A DNA stretch of 64,000 nucleotides, from positions 103,283,139-103,347,138 of the forward strand of contig OV884011.1 of NCBI GenBank assembly GCA_930367205.1, written 5' to 3'. A program made the position numbers and the translations under genes. Shown here one piece after another: positions 13,321 through 25,100 of the stretch (position 1 is its first letter; each line of letters opens with the position of its first letter). Under the pieces are notes generated by a model that worked only from the letters and a program-made list of their open reading frames with translations, did not search any database and was not told the origin of the DNA. Origin of the DNA: Acanthosoma haemorrhoidale. Its lineage: Eukaryota; Arthropoda; Insecta; Hemiptera; Acanthosomatidae.

Positions 13321-16300
13321 TCCTTCTTCTATAAAAGATTCATTTATTTTAAACATTTAAATAGAAGATGTATTGTGGACGTAAGTATTTGATAATTACA
13401 GGATAATTTGCAAAAAATGAGTAAGGATATAATGAAAACTTGCCTCATCCAAGCATAAATTAAGTTAATTGACGTAAGAAGATTTCTATACATAATTTCG
13501 TAAATACTTGAGTTGGATTGACAAGGACAACTGAAGTTCGTTTTGTTTCATAAATTAGCTTAAACAATTCATTTCTGCTATTAATTAAGAAATTCAAGGT
13601 GAAATGTTAAAATTACGTAATTATTCATAAGATAAATGTTTCCTTGCTTATTAGGTACATGCTAATGGACAGCAGTAATCTAAAATGTTTCTAATATCGA
13701 ACCTCATTGGTCCCTAATTAACCTGGGTTCGTTCTATCAATTCTGTGGTTTAGGCCAGGGATTGCCACCGGCCTTTGTTTGGGAGTGATTGGTTTCCTGT
13801 GCAATAGGATTTCATTTGACCATAAGGTTTAAAATACCCTCATTCTTCACGCGTGATAAAATTAGAAGAAGCTGAGAATTATTTAAGCGAACAGCAAAGA
13901 ATCTTTTGTTTTTAAGGAGGATTGGCTGCCGTCAATGATTTAAGTTAGAAGATGCTGATTGTGACTTGGGCCTTTATTCAATGAATAATAAACTTTACAG
14001 TAAGGCTCTTGAACACCTTGTTGAAACAATACATGGGTTTCTGTTATTGTTCAATGAATAATAAACGTATGTTTTACCATGACGAAGTTTTATTATTCTT
14101 ACATAAGCTGTTCAGCACATAATGTTTTATTCTTCAATGTTGGTTGACATCAAAACTTTGACTGATAAATGAACATTGAAATTAGACAGCCTTGACTGTC
14201 GAAAAGTTTATTTAAGTAGACAAAAACTTCATTGCTGTGTTAATTAATGTTTGTATCAATGAAGTGTCCAACGCCATTAAAAAACTGTAACTTATGCCTG
14301 ATAAGACCCAGTTATCAAAAGGTTATCAACTTTTTAAAGCAACAGTGGAACGCTAGAGGAGACCTCGGTTTTCTTTTCATTCAAAATCTTTTGATTTCCA
14401 TTAAACAACTATTTTATCCAAGAATCACGCGCCTCGTCATTTTCCCCTATCACATCGATTTGTTTCTTAACGTACTATTTTTTGATTTAAATTAAATATA
14501 TTGTATTATTTAAATTTATGTAAACAAAATTTAGGATATAAGCAGTGAAGAGACAATATCGAAAGATGTTGCTTCTTAAATAAGAAATTCTTCTTTACAC
14601 TTAAAATGATTTCTGCAACAAATGAAAAGATTTAAATTGATGACACAAAGTCCCCTTTGACGACTCTTAATAATTAGTGCTGGCTCTCAAACCATTATGT
14701 TTTACCATATTTATGACTCCGTTTTAAACACCAAGAAAAAAATCTAAACTTTGAATTTAATAAATACATTTTTAGTAGTTCCCGTACCGGGGCAGGCTTT
14801 TATTTTCACGTTTATTTTTACGGCCACTAACTTATAATTGTACATTTGTGAATTTAATAACAGTTCTTTGAGTTTGAAATGCTTTGATTTTAATTATCTG
14901 AAAGGTTTTACTCTTTAGGTTGCATATTGTAAAAGAGAATTAGTTAGCCTGGATTTAGAAATCAGGCCAACCATTCCCTTATCCCTAATCCCCGGAGGAA
15001 GTCCTAGTCCAGCTTCAATATTTAATCATGTGCTAGGCAGGCTACCCCAGCAGAGGGGGGGATGTCGCCCTATTTATTATCTGTGTAATGGATTAACCCT
15101 CATCATAGAAGGTGCCAACAATTATTGCAGTCGTATAATTTGACGTCATTTCTCCCTTTAATTAATTTTATTAATTTACTTAGGAAATTGATTAAAAAAC
15201 AAGCAGGTTTTTTTTAAGTCGGTTCTTTGTTGTTTGGTTTTTGTTTATTTCATATGTATATACTCCCATTTAAAGGTAGGAAAGGGGGGTTTTGGGACCC
15301 AAACCCTTTTATGTTTGGAACAAATGTACTTTATTTCTAAGGGTTTGAACTAAAACCTTCACATTATGATCCAGTTACGCTGATCTTACAACGATACAAT
15401 GATCTTAGTAACTATGAATAATTACCTTTGGGGGGTTTCAGAGACATGTTATCAGGCTCCAGGTGGAAACAAACATAATATAACTACATTAAACTTAACC
15501 ATTTAGTCTTTGTAAATGTGTTAAAAAATTCTTGTGTGACCGCATTTGTATTATGTGGCCTTGGAAATAAAAATGTACGTATAAATTAAACAATTAACTT
15601 TGTTCTAGTGGATTGTTATAAGAAATTACGCAAATGATAATCTCTCTCGCTAAGAAAGATTAAATAAAACAAAAACGTAAAATTAAAAATCAAGATTGTT
15701 ACAATAATGTTGACAAAAATAAATTATGCTTAAATTGATATTTTTAAAGTAATTAATCTAAAATTTAATAATTTTAAGTTATTTTTTTACTGTTATAAAT
15801 TTACTGATATATCATGCTTATCCATTTATATTTATTTTTTACATTTATTATCATCTACAATTGCTAACGAAGTCAATTGTATTATATATCTAATTTGCTG
15901 ATTGAGATGGAAAAATCTAGCATATTTGTTGATGTTTATAATGATTATGGAAAAAAGATGCTTTCCTTAATCATGTTTTTAAATTAATTTTACTTTAAAT
16001 TAAAAGATTTAGGAAACAACAAGTAGTTTATTTCTAGGTACACATTTTACTGAAGATTTTTCTTTATTAATTCTATCATCGAAGTCAATATGTTTATGTC
16101 AGTATGTTTATGTCAGTATGTTTAAAAATTGGCTCAATTAAAAAACGACATTAACTTCATCAAGATTCGGTTGCCTTGGAACTAATTTTAGGCCGAAACC
16201 AAAACTGAACCATCGGTTGGACACCGGGAATAAGAAGTATCTTATTATTGGAATGATGGAAAACTAAACTTGGAATTATCTTAAAATCATTTTTTTATCA

Positions 16301-17396
16301 TAAGCTTAAGACGAAAGTTTACCATCAGAAGAAGAGCAGCTAATGTTTGCCTTCAAGTGAGGCTGGTGCGAGTACATGTCTTAAAATAACTATTAATCTT
16401 TAAATCTCTGTAAAATTCTCACTAGAGATAAGGTTCACATAAGCACCTTTTACCATCAAATTTTATAAGAATCGAATATTTTACAAAGAGCAAGCATTAT
16501 AAATTATATTTAATTGTGTAATAATTTTCGTTTTTACAACCTGTTTTTGTTGGCAGTGCGCTACAAAGCGATTTTCTATTCAGAATTAATTTAAGAACAT
16601 TTTTTTTTTCTCTACTTCTGAATGGTAGCTGGAACTGTGCCAGGAAGGAGGTCTGTTGCTATTTGGATTTTTATTTTCTCCAACGCGACTTATACTACCA
16701 GCCTAGTTGGAAATATTCCTTGTTCCTATGGTTTTTATATTTGTGTCTGCTCTTCCGTTTAATATTCCTTCACTAACGGAAAAACTACTCTCCGCTACAG
16801 GAAATGTGGGCCTTTTGATTGGCCAGTGGGCTGTTACTTATATACTTTATCTTGTTTTTTGTTTACAACTTTCACGTAACATCTCTTTGCTCAGCGAAGA
16901 AATCCGATGTGATTCCCGGAACGACGTTGCCATGACTTTCGCTAATACACTGCCTCGAATGATGGCTCATATCAGTTTTTATAAATTATTATTTGAAATA
17001 AAGGACGGTCTCCCCTAATAGGCCAATGGATATTTTGTGTCCATTATTTAAAAAGCGAAACCTTGTTGTCATTGTTTTCTTTTTCCAGAAATGGGCGTTA
17101 GTTAGATATGTCTATAGAGTTCGCAGGTCCCAACTGATTGATATATTTAGTGAAGCCCAGCTTTCTTTCTTCCTTATTTTCCTCAGATATATAACACATT
17201 TCTTTAGGTGATTACCTGGTGAAAATCTATTGAAAGAGATCAGTACCCAATATCGGTGAAGTCCTGTCCTGTGGGGTATCCTTCCAGAGGTATTTGCATC
17301 GGCCTACTCACGCTATTGGAATGGTCTTACTGTCCGTTGCTAAATGAGGGATCTCTAGATGGTGGACTACCGTGAAGTTACTGAGTATACTGCCAG
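13321..17396. other. Unassigned AT-rich DNA
   Basis: No recognised gene. The longest frame (16707-17018, plus, 103 codons) is hydrophobic and has no motif I can name. A short tandem repeat lies at 16090-16126. Confidence 0.55.
16090..16126. repeat. 14-bp tandem repeat
   Basis: The unit TATGTTTATGTCAG is repeated about 2.6 times with no mismatch in the full units. Confidence 0.85.
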
Positions 17397-17414
17397 GTCC
17401 CTGTTCGGGCGCCA
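17397..17414 (-). other. Retroelement primer-binding site, tRNA-Lys type
   Basis: On the minus strand the 18 bases TGGCGCCCGAACAGGGAC are exactly complementary to the 3' end of tRNA-Lys(UUU), including the CCA that eukaryotic tRNA genes do not encode. The flanking bases do not form a tRNA T-arm, so this is a primer-binding site and not a tRNA gene relic. It is preceded on the minus strand by AAC, compatible with the AAYT-type LTR ends of some Gypsy-group elements. Confidence 0.75.
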
Positions 17415-17750
17415 GTTAAATAATCTTTGTAGAGGAGAGTATTTTAATAAAAAATAAAGAAAATCTTTATTATGAAGTACAATCAAAACACTGGTATATA
17501 CAAATATTAAGAGATCGGTTAAAACATACTGGGTGTAATGTCTGGGAACAAGTGGGGTCTGGGGCCAAAGTTGAGACATATAAGTATAAGAAAACGATAA
17601 GATTCTGGGAAATAGGGAGGTCTTGGAAGGATGAGGTTGCTTACTTAAAAATAACAAGGAACAATCAGTCACTTCCATGAAGTCACGAGACAGGTATACA
17701 GTTCTGCTCAATCCCCTTCTACTTGCTCTTAGCATTATAAAACTGTTGAT
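17415..17750 (-). mobile_element. Probable 5' LTR remnant upstream of the tRNA-Lys PBS
   Basis: The stretch immediately 5' of the primer-binding site on the minus strand should be LTR. It has a TATA-like region (about 17572-17585) and an AATAAAG polyadenylation signal (about 17463-17470), spaced as in a U3-R-U5 layout. The 5' limit is uncertain because it runs into the LINE 3' end at about 17765. No gag-pol reading frame follows the PBS (lower coordinates), so only the leader end of the element survives. A 163-codon frame across this region is a chance reading. Confidence 0.45.
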
Positions 17751-17764
17751 AATTATATAGATAT

Positions 17765-18062
17765 AACTTCTTGATGTGCTAAAATTACAATCTGCCTTGT
17801 TAGGGAATAAGTAATTAAGATAAATGTTCTCATTCATACCATATTTACAATTCATCATTCACTCGCTCCTTCATACAATATTTACAAGCAGCCCAGAGGC
17901 CACCCAAAACCACGTGGTTGTCACCTCCCTTGCATGCTAAAGAAGAAGCGGAGTCTTAGGAAGTCCCCCACGCTCCTTTGTCAGCCGCGTCACCGATTAC
18001 GAGCCAGTGGAGGCTGACAAAAAGCGCGAGAGCCATATGGGAGGGATGATGAGAGAAACTGG
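17765..18062 (-). mobile_element. Jockey-like LINE 3' end
   Basis: Matches about 51010-51318 of the complete LINE: the 3' UTR with 1.6 copies of the 37-bp repeat, the AGTCTTAGGAAGTCCCCCAC block and the GCGCGAGAGCC block. It is cut at 18062, exactly where a type A LTR begins (TGTTGTG at 18064). Together with the endonuclease fragment at 18711-19502 it is collinear with one LINE copy whose reverse transcriptase section is missing. Confidence 0.85.
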
Positions 18063-18063
18063 A

Positions 18064-18710
18064 TGTTGTGTCAACCTCTTTATCACGAATAATTATAGAA
18101 TTATAGAATAATTTATTATAATAATTACACGAAAAACTTAAAGCGTCAGCTAAGAAAAGGGGAAGCTACTAGTGTACAAAACAGCCATAGGCTCCAGAGC
18201 AACACCAACCGCTGGCCTGCCTGCCTATATAAGCAGCCCGATTTGGGGGCCCATCACCTAGTAATGTATATATCTTTTACTTTTAACTACAATCTGATCG
18301 TTATGTAAACCAACCTCCTTCGAATGCATCAGCGCATCGCAGAAAAAGGAGAAAATTGTTAATTTGTAATTTGCAAATTGTTAATTGTTAAAAAGTTATA
18401 ATTAAAGGGGTTTAGGGGGGGGGGAAGCATTCAATAGTTCAAGCATTCGACAGACTCTTAGCACCCGGCACTTGGAACACTGCTCCCTCTCTCTGCACTG
18501 GCGCTTGCTGCTCTACTCGAACCAGGGGTTTCTTATTCAACTACCTCTACATCTCTCTTTCCTAACCTCGCAATGTTTTAGTCCAGCGTTGTCAGACCTC
18601 ACACCTTCCTAGAGGGATTCTCTGCCTTTGTCTCGCTAAAACTAGCACCTCCTGGGAAGAGACTTCTTCCACGCGGACAACTCTCGAACAGAGTAGTTCG
18701 AAAAAAAAAA
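18064..18710 (+). mobile_element. Type A LTR, 3'-truncated, with type B-like segment
   Basis: Starts TGTTGTGTCAACC, like the proven end at 25095. A TATATAAG box lies near 18225-18232. The segment 18270-18425 resembles type B (10440-10585); the part from about 18470 returns to type A. Homology stops at about 18680, the ACCCGACA end is absent, and an A10 run (18701-18710) joins directly to antisense LINE endonuclease sequence. The A10 tract could be a retroposition tail or chance. Confidence 0.65.
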
Positions 18711-19502
18711 GAATGCACTGTATCATCTAGGTTTAGGGACACTTTGAGGTCTACAGAATTTGCAAGAAGCTGGCGGAAGTGGTCTCAATCAACTGGGCCC
18801 ATAATAAGAAGAATGAAGGAGGAGGCAGTTTGTGAATTGGCATTAGGGAAACGGTTATTATTATAGGGCTCTGATCGGAGGAGAAGTCATCGAGGCACGT
18901 GAGTGAATAGTTTAGTTTTACTAAACTATTGTAGAAAAAGAAGTCAAGGAGATCAGGATTTCGGTTGGGATCAGATGGCCAATAGGTGTCTGTGTCAGGA
19001 GAGATATTGGAGCAATGTTTTCGTGTGAGTGCAGACAGCAATGCACGTCCTCGTGTATTCGTGGATCTTGATCCCCAATGTTGTTGCTTTGCATTAAAGT
19101 CCGCGCTGACAAGGAAACGATGTCCGATGGAGTCGAGAAAGTAGATGAATTGGGAATCAGAAATGGAGTTATTGGGAGGGCAGTACACTGATGCAAGAGT
19201 GAGGGGGAAAGTGAAGGTGCTGATTTGACACTGCAGTGGACTGAAGGAAATCATGTGCTACCAAATGAACTATGTGATGGGAAATGGAGTTATGAACAAT
19301 GACAGCGGTACCTGCATGAGCTCTTCCATCTGGGTGATCAGTTCGATAAGTCTGGTACGTCGATGTCGTGGAGTAGTGCTTTCAGTTCGTTAGTGTGGGT
19401 GTGGACACCATTTGCGTGCCAAAGGAGTCGGAAGGATCCACTTATGGATTTTGTTTAACGGGGATAAGGTAGGAGACAAGATTTGTAAGAAGGGAAATGG
19501 TT
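18711..19502 (-). pseudogene. LINE endonuclease domain fragment (jockey-like ORF2)
   Basis: Matches 53218-54085 of the complete LINE: the end of ORF1 and the N-terminal APE-type endonuclease of ORF2. The reading frame at 18751-19254 keeps YCPP, DFNAKQQHWGS and the NPDLLDFFF block. The catalytic GGDFNA has become SADFNA, and the terminal SDH motif has become SDQ, which removes the histidine essential in APE-type nucleases. Several frameshifts cut off the N-terminal part. The ORF1 stop and ORF2 start region (about 19438-19448) reads TAA then GTG, exactly as in the complete copy. The domain would nick target DNA during retrotransposition; here it is certainly inactive. Confidence 0.88.
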
Positions 19503-19831
19503 GATAATTAAAAATAGTAATTTTCATTTTATTTTGAGTGGGTGTTCATTTTTTTCATATCTAAGCAGTCTGTGATCACGATTGATTCCAGCCACAATAT
19601 GTTTCCTCACTTTTCTTTATAGTCTAAGCATAACCCTAGAACAAGCCAAATCCTCTTAAGAACTCTTTTTGACGGCTTATTTGTCAATTAGGATAGAATA
19701 TTATTTCTTCTTTCAATTCTTATCTGTTATACTCCCATTTTCATTCGTTTTTCCGAGACAGGGATCAATATTCATCTAGAGAAATTAACCAATTTTCAAT
19801 TAATGTAACGTAATATTTAGTTTGTCAGATG
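19503..19831. other. Unassigned DNA
   Basis: AT-rich sequence between two LINE fragments, with nothing recognisable. Confidence 0.6.
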
Positions 19832-19936
19832 TCGTGACCTGCATTCTGGCATTGGCCAGTTTCTCCTATCATGCCCTGAGCGTCTGTGACTCTCGCGCTC
19901 GTGGTCCACTGGCTCGTATCCGGTGACCCGGCTAAG
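19832..19936 (+). mobile_element. Short jockey-like LINE 3' UTR fragment, inverted
   Basis: Plus-sense match to the reverse complement of about 51230-51362 (CGTGACCTGC..., CATTGGCCAGT..., CTGAGCGTCTGTG...), with internal deletions. It is opposite in orientation to the LINE pieces at 17765-19502. Confidence 0.8.
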
Positions 19937-22900
19937 ATTGATTATATTTATTGATTCGCTGAAGTGATGTTTGGTTTCATTATTTGCTAGAATGATTAAT
20001 GCAAGAGTTACTATAGAAAGATGCATTCACGATCCCCGAGAAAAATTTTTTTTGTAACAGATTTATTGTTGAGCTCGGTTAGTTAGCTAGTTTAGTTTAA
20101 CTAGGAGAGACTGGCTCTGTTTGCTAGGACTAAGACATTGAGACCCGGATGCAATATATACCCAAGCAGTTGAGGAAATGACTTAACTATTTACACAGTC
20201 TCAGAGCTGACACCTTCGGTAATTAATTCGCCCACAGATGCTGGGGCTATTTGCAGCGGGCATACCTACATTCTAGCCAAGGTCTAGACTGGATCAAGTT
20301 TATTCCTCACAGTCTGTGGTAGGTTGATATTGAGGAAGGGAGGTGTGTCACATGGCGTCGTGCATATGCGGGATGCAGACAGATACAGATACGGAATTTC
20401 TTCGCTAGTTTTCTTGGCTACAAGAGGAGAGTATAAAGTTCCACCTAATAAACTAGATTTTGCGTTCAATTTAGTTGATATATAACTGACGATTTTCCGG
20501 GCATTGAAATTCACTGTCTGGGATCCTATACAAGTAATCAACTATTCAACGTATGAATAGTTTGAAATTATGTCTTTTGGTTTCATTTTCAATTTTACGA
20601 ATCAAAATATTCGTTACATAGAAATGTTAATTCTTGGGTAGGCGCGATGCAAATTACTAATTAAAAATCAGTTTTTTACTATATAGCTGTCGTCGCCTCA
20701 TAACCATAAATTCTATGCAAAGTTTTATTTTCTGTGCCGTAAGTAAAACCGTTCTTAAATTATTGCTATGTGTTCATAAAATATGTTTATGTCCCTTTTA
20801 AATAGGATGTGTTTGAACCGTTGCGTTGGGGCACCCCGATCACAAGTCCACACTGATTAGAAGCAGCTGAAGTTCAAATCGAGAGTTTCTCCTATCCACC
20901 AAGAATCATTTGTCTTTTTTTTTATAATTGTTTTTAAATTCACAACAGAATAAGAAGCACATCTCAATAAAACAAATTAAGAAGTATTGCTTAACTTACC
21001 TTACCGATAGAGAAATCTGAATCCCTAGTACGAGATGAAATATATTAACGATGCAGCATTAAATTCATATTGTCGCTTATTTTGCAGTATAAATTGAATT
21101 AAACGAACGTTGGTCACTCGTCTACTCTAACTACATACAATTGTATCCAATGCATCCACAGAATATAAAAAAAGATACCTAAAGATTCGTCCGGATCTGC
21201 GAGATAAGGTTCGTATTTACCCGCTAAACTATTCCCATCCGACCACAAATCCTTCACTCAAGTCAAGTTCATCTGCCCGAGATAAATGTTGGCCAGGATC
21301 AGATGTTTGGTCTATCTGGGAACAGAACAGCTGTTCAGTATCAACTAGTTTTGGCTCATTGGAAAATAGTTTTGTAATTTTTGTTTCCTATTTATGTCGT
21401 TTTTTTTTCATGTATCTGACGCATACACAACTTGATATAAACCGTCTTCCAGATAAATTTGATTGCAAATTAACACATTTTTATCTTCACCCATTTGTGT
21501 CGATTAGCTTCATTTACTCTTAGTTATTAACAACGGGATTGGTTGGCTACAATGGTTTTGATGTGGGTTTTATAGTGCTGTTTATCTATCGGTACATTAC
21601 CTGTTCAATTTAACAGCCTTCTTAAAGTTTTGTTTTTATTAAATGGTGAACACATAAGTAGGCCTGAAAGTCACATTTGCAACACGTCCAAAGATGAATG
21701 TATAAAGCAGAAGCAGAAGGGTTGAATGTAGAAGTACAGTATAAGAACACGATAAAGTCGTATTTTGTCAAGTTACTCTTATGTGAAATTGTCAATTATG
21801 ACTTTTCTATACGACTTACTATTCTACGAATCCACTGAAAATGAGCTTAGACAGTTAATTTTTATATGTATTTTTAACGTGAATGTCACTGGTGAAATAT
21901 GAGCGAAATGTATTGTGTGAATTTTTAAATGGTCTGCATCTTCACATATTTTCACACAACGATCTATCTGATGCAGATATGCATAATATCTCAAAAGTCC
22001 CATAAAATATGATGACAATCTGTCATCTTTTTCCTTCAACCTAAGCCAACGGACTCACAATTTATATTATATCACGGCTACCCATGATTATTGTTTATAT
22101 GTTGGTATCTATAAAATCTCTACGGCACTAGATAGAGCATATATCTGTTACATACTATAAAGTTTTACTTTGTAGATAATACGACAATAACAAAACAAGA
22201 GGTGTAGGAGAAAAACACTCTAAAACTTCTTATTTTTCCCTTCCATTGTTTGTGTTTGGTCTTCAAAAAGAATTTCCACTTCTATGAATTTTTTATCATA
22301 GAACTTCATTACTGTGCTACATCATTTATGAATACACACTCATCACCGATACATTTTTTGATTTCCAATTATCCCAAAATCAGCTCTCATTCACTTTGCA
22401 CTGTATATCATATTCGTATATAACATCTGTTTAGAAACCATTAGATCGATGAATGCCTACTGGTTATTATTATTAATTTTTAATAAAAACTTAATTAGTT
22501 AATTTTAATTGACCAATAATAATTTTATTCGTTTTTTTTATCACGATTAGAAATATACGATTACGCACTTATACATTTTTCACTTATTTCTTGTGTGGTA
22601 TAATTCCGCGGCACCCTATGAACTCTTATGGTCTATAGCCAGTCGGCTAGAAGTAGACTACACAACTCTAAGAGTTCTGATTGCATGGACTGTAAGTTGC
22701 CATTCACTAACTGCCCAGTGGTTAGTAATCGGTTTTCTTACTGACTTGTTGAAATCTCGATCCCATTCCGTTCCTCGTTCACCCGACGTAGAGACCTCTT
22801 CCAGTCTCACTCATCGATTGACCTGATGTAGGCATGGAATGAATATCCGATATTGCATTACATATCCAGCGGGTATACATGCTCTGAGGCTATAACCTTT

Positions 22901-23199
22901 ATAAATGTTAGGAGCTGTGATGTAAGTGTATTTGTATCTGGCTGGAGGCGCAGTTCTGGGCTAGGGGAAAGGGGTCCCTTAGGATATTGGCTGCTGGAGT
23001 GTATTGCTAAACATTTACCGCTGTCTGTCACGTGGAATGTTATTCAGGGGAAATTCTTCTATATGTTGTACTCCAGGCGATGATATAAGAGTACGCATAA
23101 AAGCTTATAACATAATGCGTATAATGAGTGATTTGATGGTACTTATTGAGTGCTCTATTAATTGTAGGTTAATATTCTTAAGAGTAAATACAGTAATAA
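19937..23199. other. Unassigned DNA
   Basis: No recognised gene. The part at about 22583-23190 is GC-richer and open in more than one plus frame (22593-22826, 22853-23083, 23004-23291), but shows no motif I know; it may be an old repeat. The 85-codon minus frame at 20284-20541 is likewise unassigned. Confidence 0.5.
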
Positions 23200-23287
23200 G
23201 ATACTGTCGGGTCATTGTGGGTGTGTCCCCAAGGTGGGAAGAGGACGCCCGCCGCGGGCTAGGGTCCCTACAACCCCCTGTAATCCC

Positions 23288-23356
23288 GTAGCACAGTCAT
23301 TGCACTGTACCACTCATCCCTATAATCCTCCCCCGAGTCCTGGCAATGGCCAGTGT
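23288..23356 (+). mobile_element. Jockey-like LINE 3' UTR scrap inside the composite element
   Basis: Plus-sense match to two pieces of the LINE region near 51310-51425 (CAGTCATTGCACTGTACCAC and TGGCAATGGCCAGTG), with the bases between them deleted. It lies between duplicated copies of the LTR end block. Confidence 0.75.
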
Positions 23357-23707
23357 CGAGAAATTTTTCCCCAAGGTGGAGAGAGAAGGCCCGCTGTGGG
23401 CTAGAGTCACTACAACACTAGCCGCTGTCCGGCGAGAGCCAAGAACGAGATAAAATGGGTGGACCTGTGGTCTTTCACCTTTGCTGGTGGCCTTGTTGGC
23501 GGGCAGCTTAATTCATTTTGATCTGACTCCATAAGATCTTAGAAGGTGTTCCCCGACAAAGCACTATGTTCAGGAGAAGAGGAACAAGGTAGGTATTATA
23601 GGTAGTTTAAGTGGTCTTGGAATAACCACGAATACACACTCGGTATCTAAGGGAAGGCGAAAACCGTCCGGATCCCAAAGGTGAGTGTGAACCGGAGAGC
23701 GCCTGAC

Positions 23708-24649
23708 TGGATCGCTGTCGCGAAAGCAGTAATTGTTGTTTTTATATCGGGCTGCTACAATTTTAGACGTGTACACGTTGAATAGTACAGGGGATAAGAC
23801 GGCTCCTTGGGGTACTCCACAGGTCAGTGGCACAGCTTGGGAGAAGCTATCACCCACCCGTACCCGCATCAATCTGTTGTTCTGGGAGCTAGCCAGAATT
23901 GCATACGAGTTGGATTCCCGGCCGCAGAATATTTGACACATCGTCCCGCGGGACACCGAGTCGAATGCTTGATTGCAGTCAATCGAAATCATAGCCGTGG
24001 CTATGTTTCAATTCAAGTTATGGCTAGATTCTGAATGTAGCTTTAGAAGGGGATGTTCTGTGCTCATACTGGATTGAAATCCAGACTGTTCTGGCGGAAA
24101 CATGTCATTTTCCGCACAGTAAATTTTGAGATAATTCAATACAATTTTCCCCGTTTGCCGTAGCAAGCTGATCGGGTGGTAGTGGGCTGGGTGATCTCCA
24201 CACTTAGCTAGCTTGAATAATGGAAACAAGATGGCTTGTTTCCATTTGTCAGGAAAATACCGCAATCTTATACAAGTTGTCTCATTTCTGGGACACTGAG
24301 CCACCTCATGAGGTCCCGCACATTGTACACACTTTATTTTTCGCCCTATTTCGTCTTCCTCAGGGTGAAACGATTTATGTTGGTTGTTTTGAGCATCTGG
24401 GATAGATAAATAGTTGTCTCTCTCCAGAGACAATCACTGGTGGTTGCTTTTCACAGTCACAGGTGCCACGGGTTGCGAACTTTCAGGTTACTCGCTAGAG
24501 AGTACCTGAAATTTATTTCCGACCTTAGTCGACTTCTTTTTGGTAGGGCGCTGAACCTTCACTTTTATTTTGGGGAAAACAAAATCTTCCTCTCTGTCCA
24601 GGGTTGGTGGCATGGAAGCCGGCCGCTTCCTGGAAGCATCCACTTCCAT
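23708..24649 (-). pseudogene. Decayed LINE ORF1/reverse transcriptase remnant
   Basis: A start codon at 24649 opens a basic, gag-like N-terminus (MEVDASRKRPASMPP) that hits stops after about 50 codons. The frame at 24008-24433 then reads a zinc-knuckle stretch (CVQCAGPHEVAQC, with a second Cys pair) that runs straight into reverse transcriptase sequence (HYHPISLLRQTGKIV). ORF1's end, the endonuclease and the RT N-terminus are therefore deleted. The next frame (23570-23992) has the RT motif A region (ISIDCNQAFDSVS) and motif B (CGVPQGAVLSPVLFNVY), then crosses at about 23708 into LTR sequence that is not RT. The FADD motif C and the C-terminus are absent. The family is a non-LTR retrotransposon of uncertain clade, clearly not the 50990-55738 family. 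Confidence 0.75.
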
Positions 24650-25100
24650 CTTCCGCAAAATAGTTCACACAAAATGGTTAAATTATTTAATGAGGTACCG
24701 TCCCCATTAGTCGCAGCACTAATTACACAGGCACTAATATAGTCAAAACAGTTACCTTATACAGGCGTCACCTGAGACGCAAAACAGGTGCAAAGTGGTG
24801 TTGGCGTCTAGCAAGATGGTGGCTGAATCAAAAACAGGAGATGTTCACTCAACAGACGCTAACACTGGGTCCTGAGAGTTCTGGCGAATGTCCCAAAACG
24901 CGCTGCTTGAATAGGCAGGCCAGTGGTGGGGGGGGGGTCCCCACCTGCGGCTCTTTCGTACATTAGTTTAACACTCTCTTAACTGAAGCTTTAAGGTTTT
25001 TTTTCATTATTAACATATGGAAACATAGGTATATATTTTCTGGACCGAGAAGAGGGGAAATTCTAATTATTCGTGATAAAGAGGTTGACACAACAGATAC

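Larger units (their letters stand above)
23205..25095 (-). mobile_element. Composite LTR-bounded element with captured LINE sequence
   Basis: Read on the minus strand it starts TGTTGTGTCAACCTC at 25095 and ends ACCCGACA at 23205. It is flanked by the perfect 5-bp duplication GATAC (23200-23204 and 25096-25100), which proves that the whole 1891 bp entered as one unit or grew inside one. The outer parts are type A LTR: about 25095-24890, and about 23708-23205. The middle is not LTR. It contains the leader, zinc-knuckle ORF and reverse transcriptase fragment of a LINE different from the jockey family here. A second insert, a jockey 3' UTR scrap at 23288-23356, sits between two copies of the LTR 3' terminal block (23369-23440 and 23228-23275). 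Template switching during reverse transcription, or serial insertion plus deletion, could explain it. Confidence 0.75.

Noticed and set aside
16707..17018. 103-codon hydrophobic plus ORF
   Set aside because: Hydrophobicity follows from T-rich composition; no known membrane-protein motif and no supporting context.
17397..17414. Possible tRNA-Lys gene on the plus strand
   Set aside because: Only the 3' 18 bases match, they include the non-encoded CCA, and there is no T-arm, anticodon arm or acceptor partner upstream.
17367..17858. 163-codon minus-strand ORF
   Set aside because: It reads through a LINE 3' UTR, a presumed LTR and the tRNA-Lys primer-binding site, so it is not a gene.
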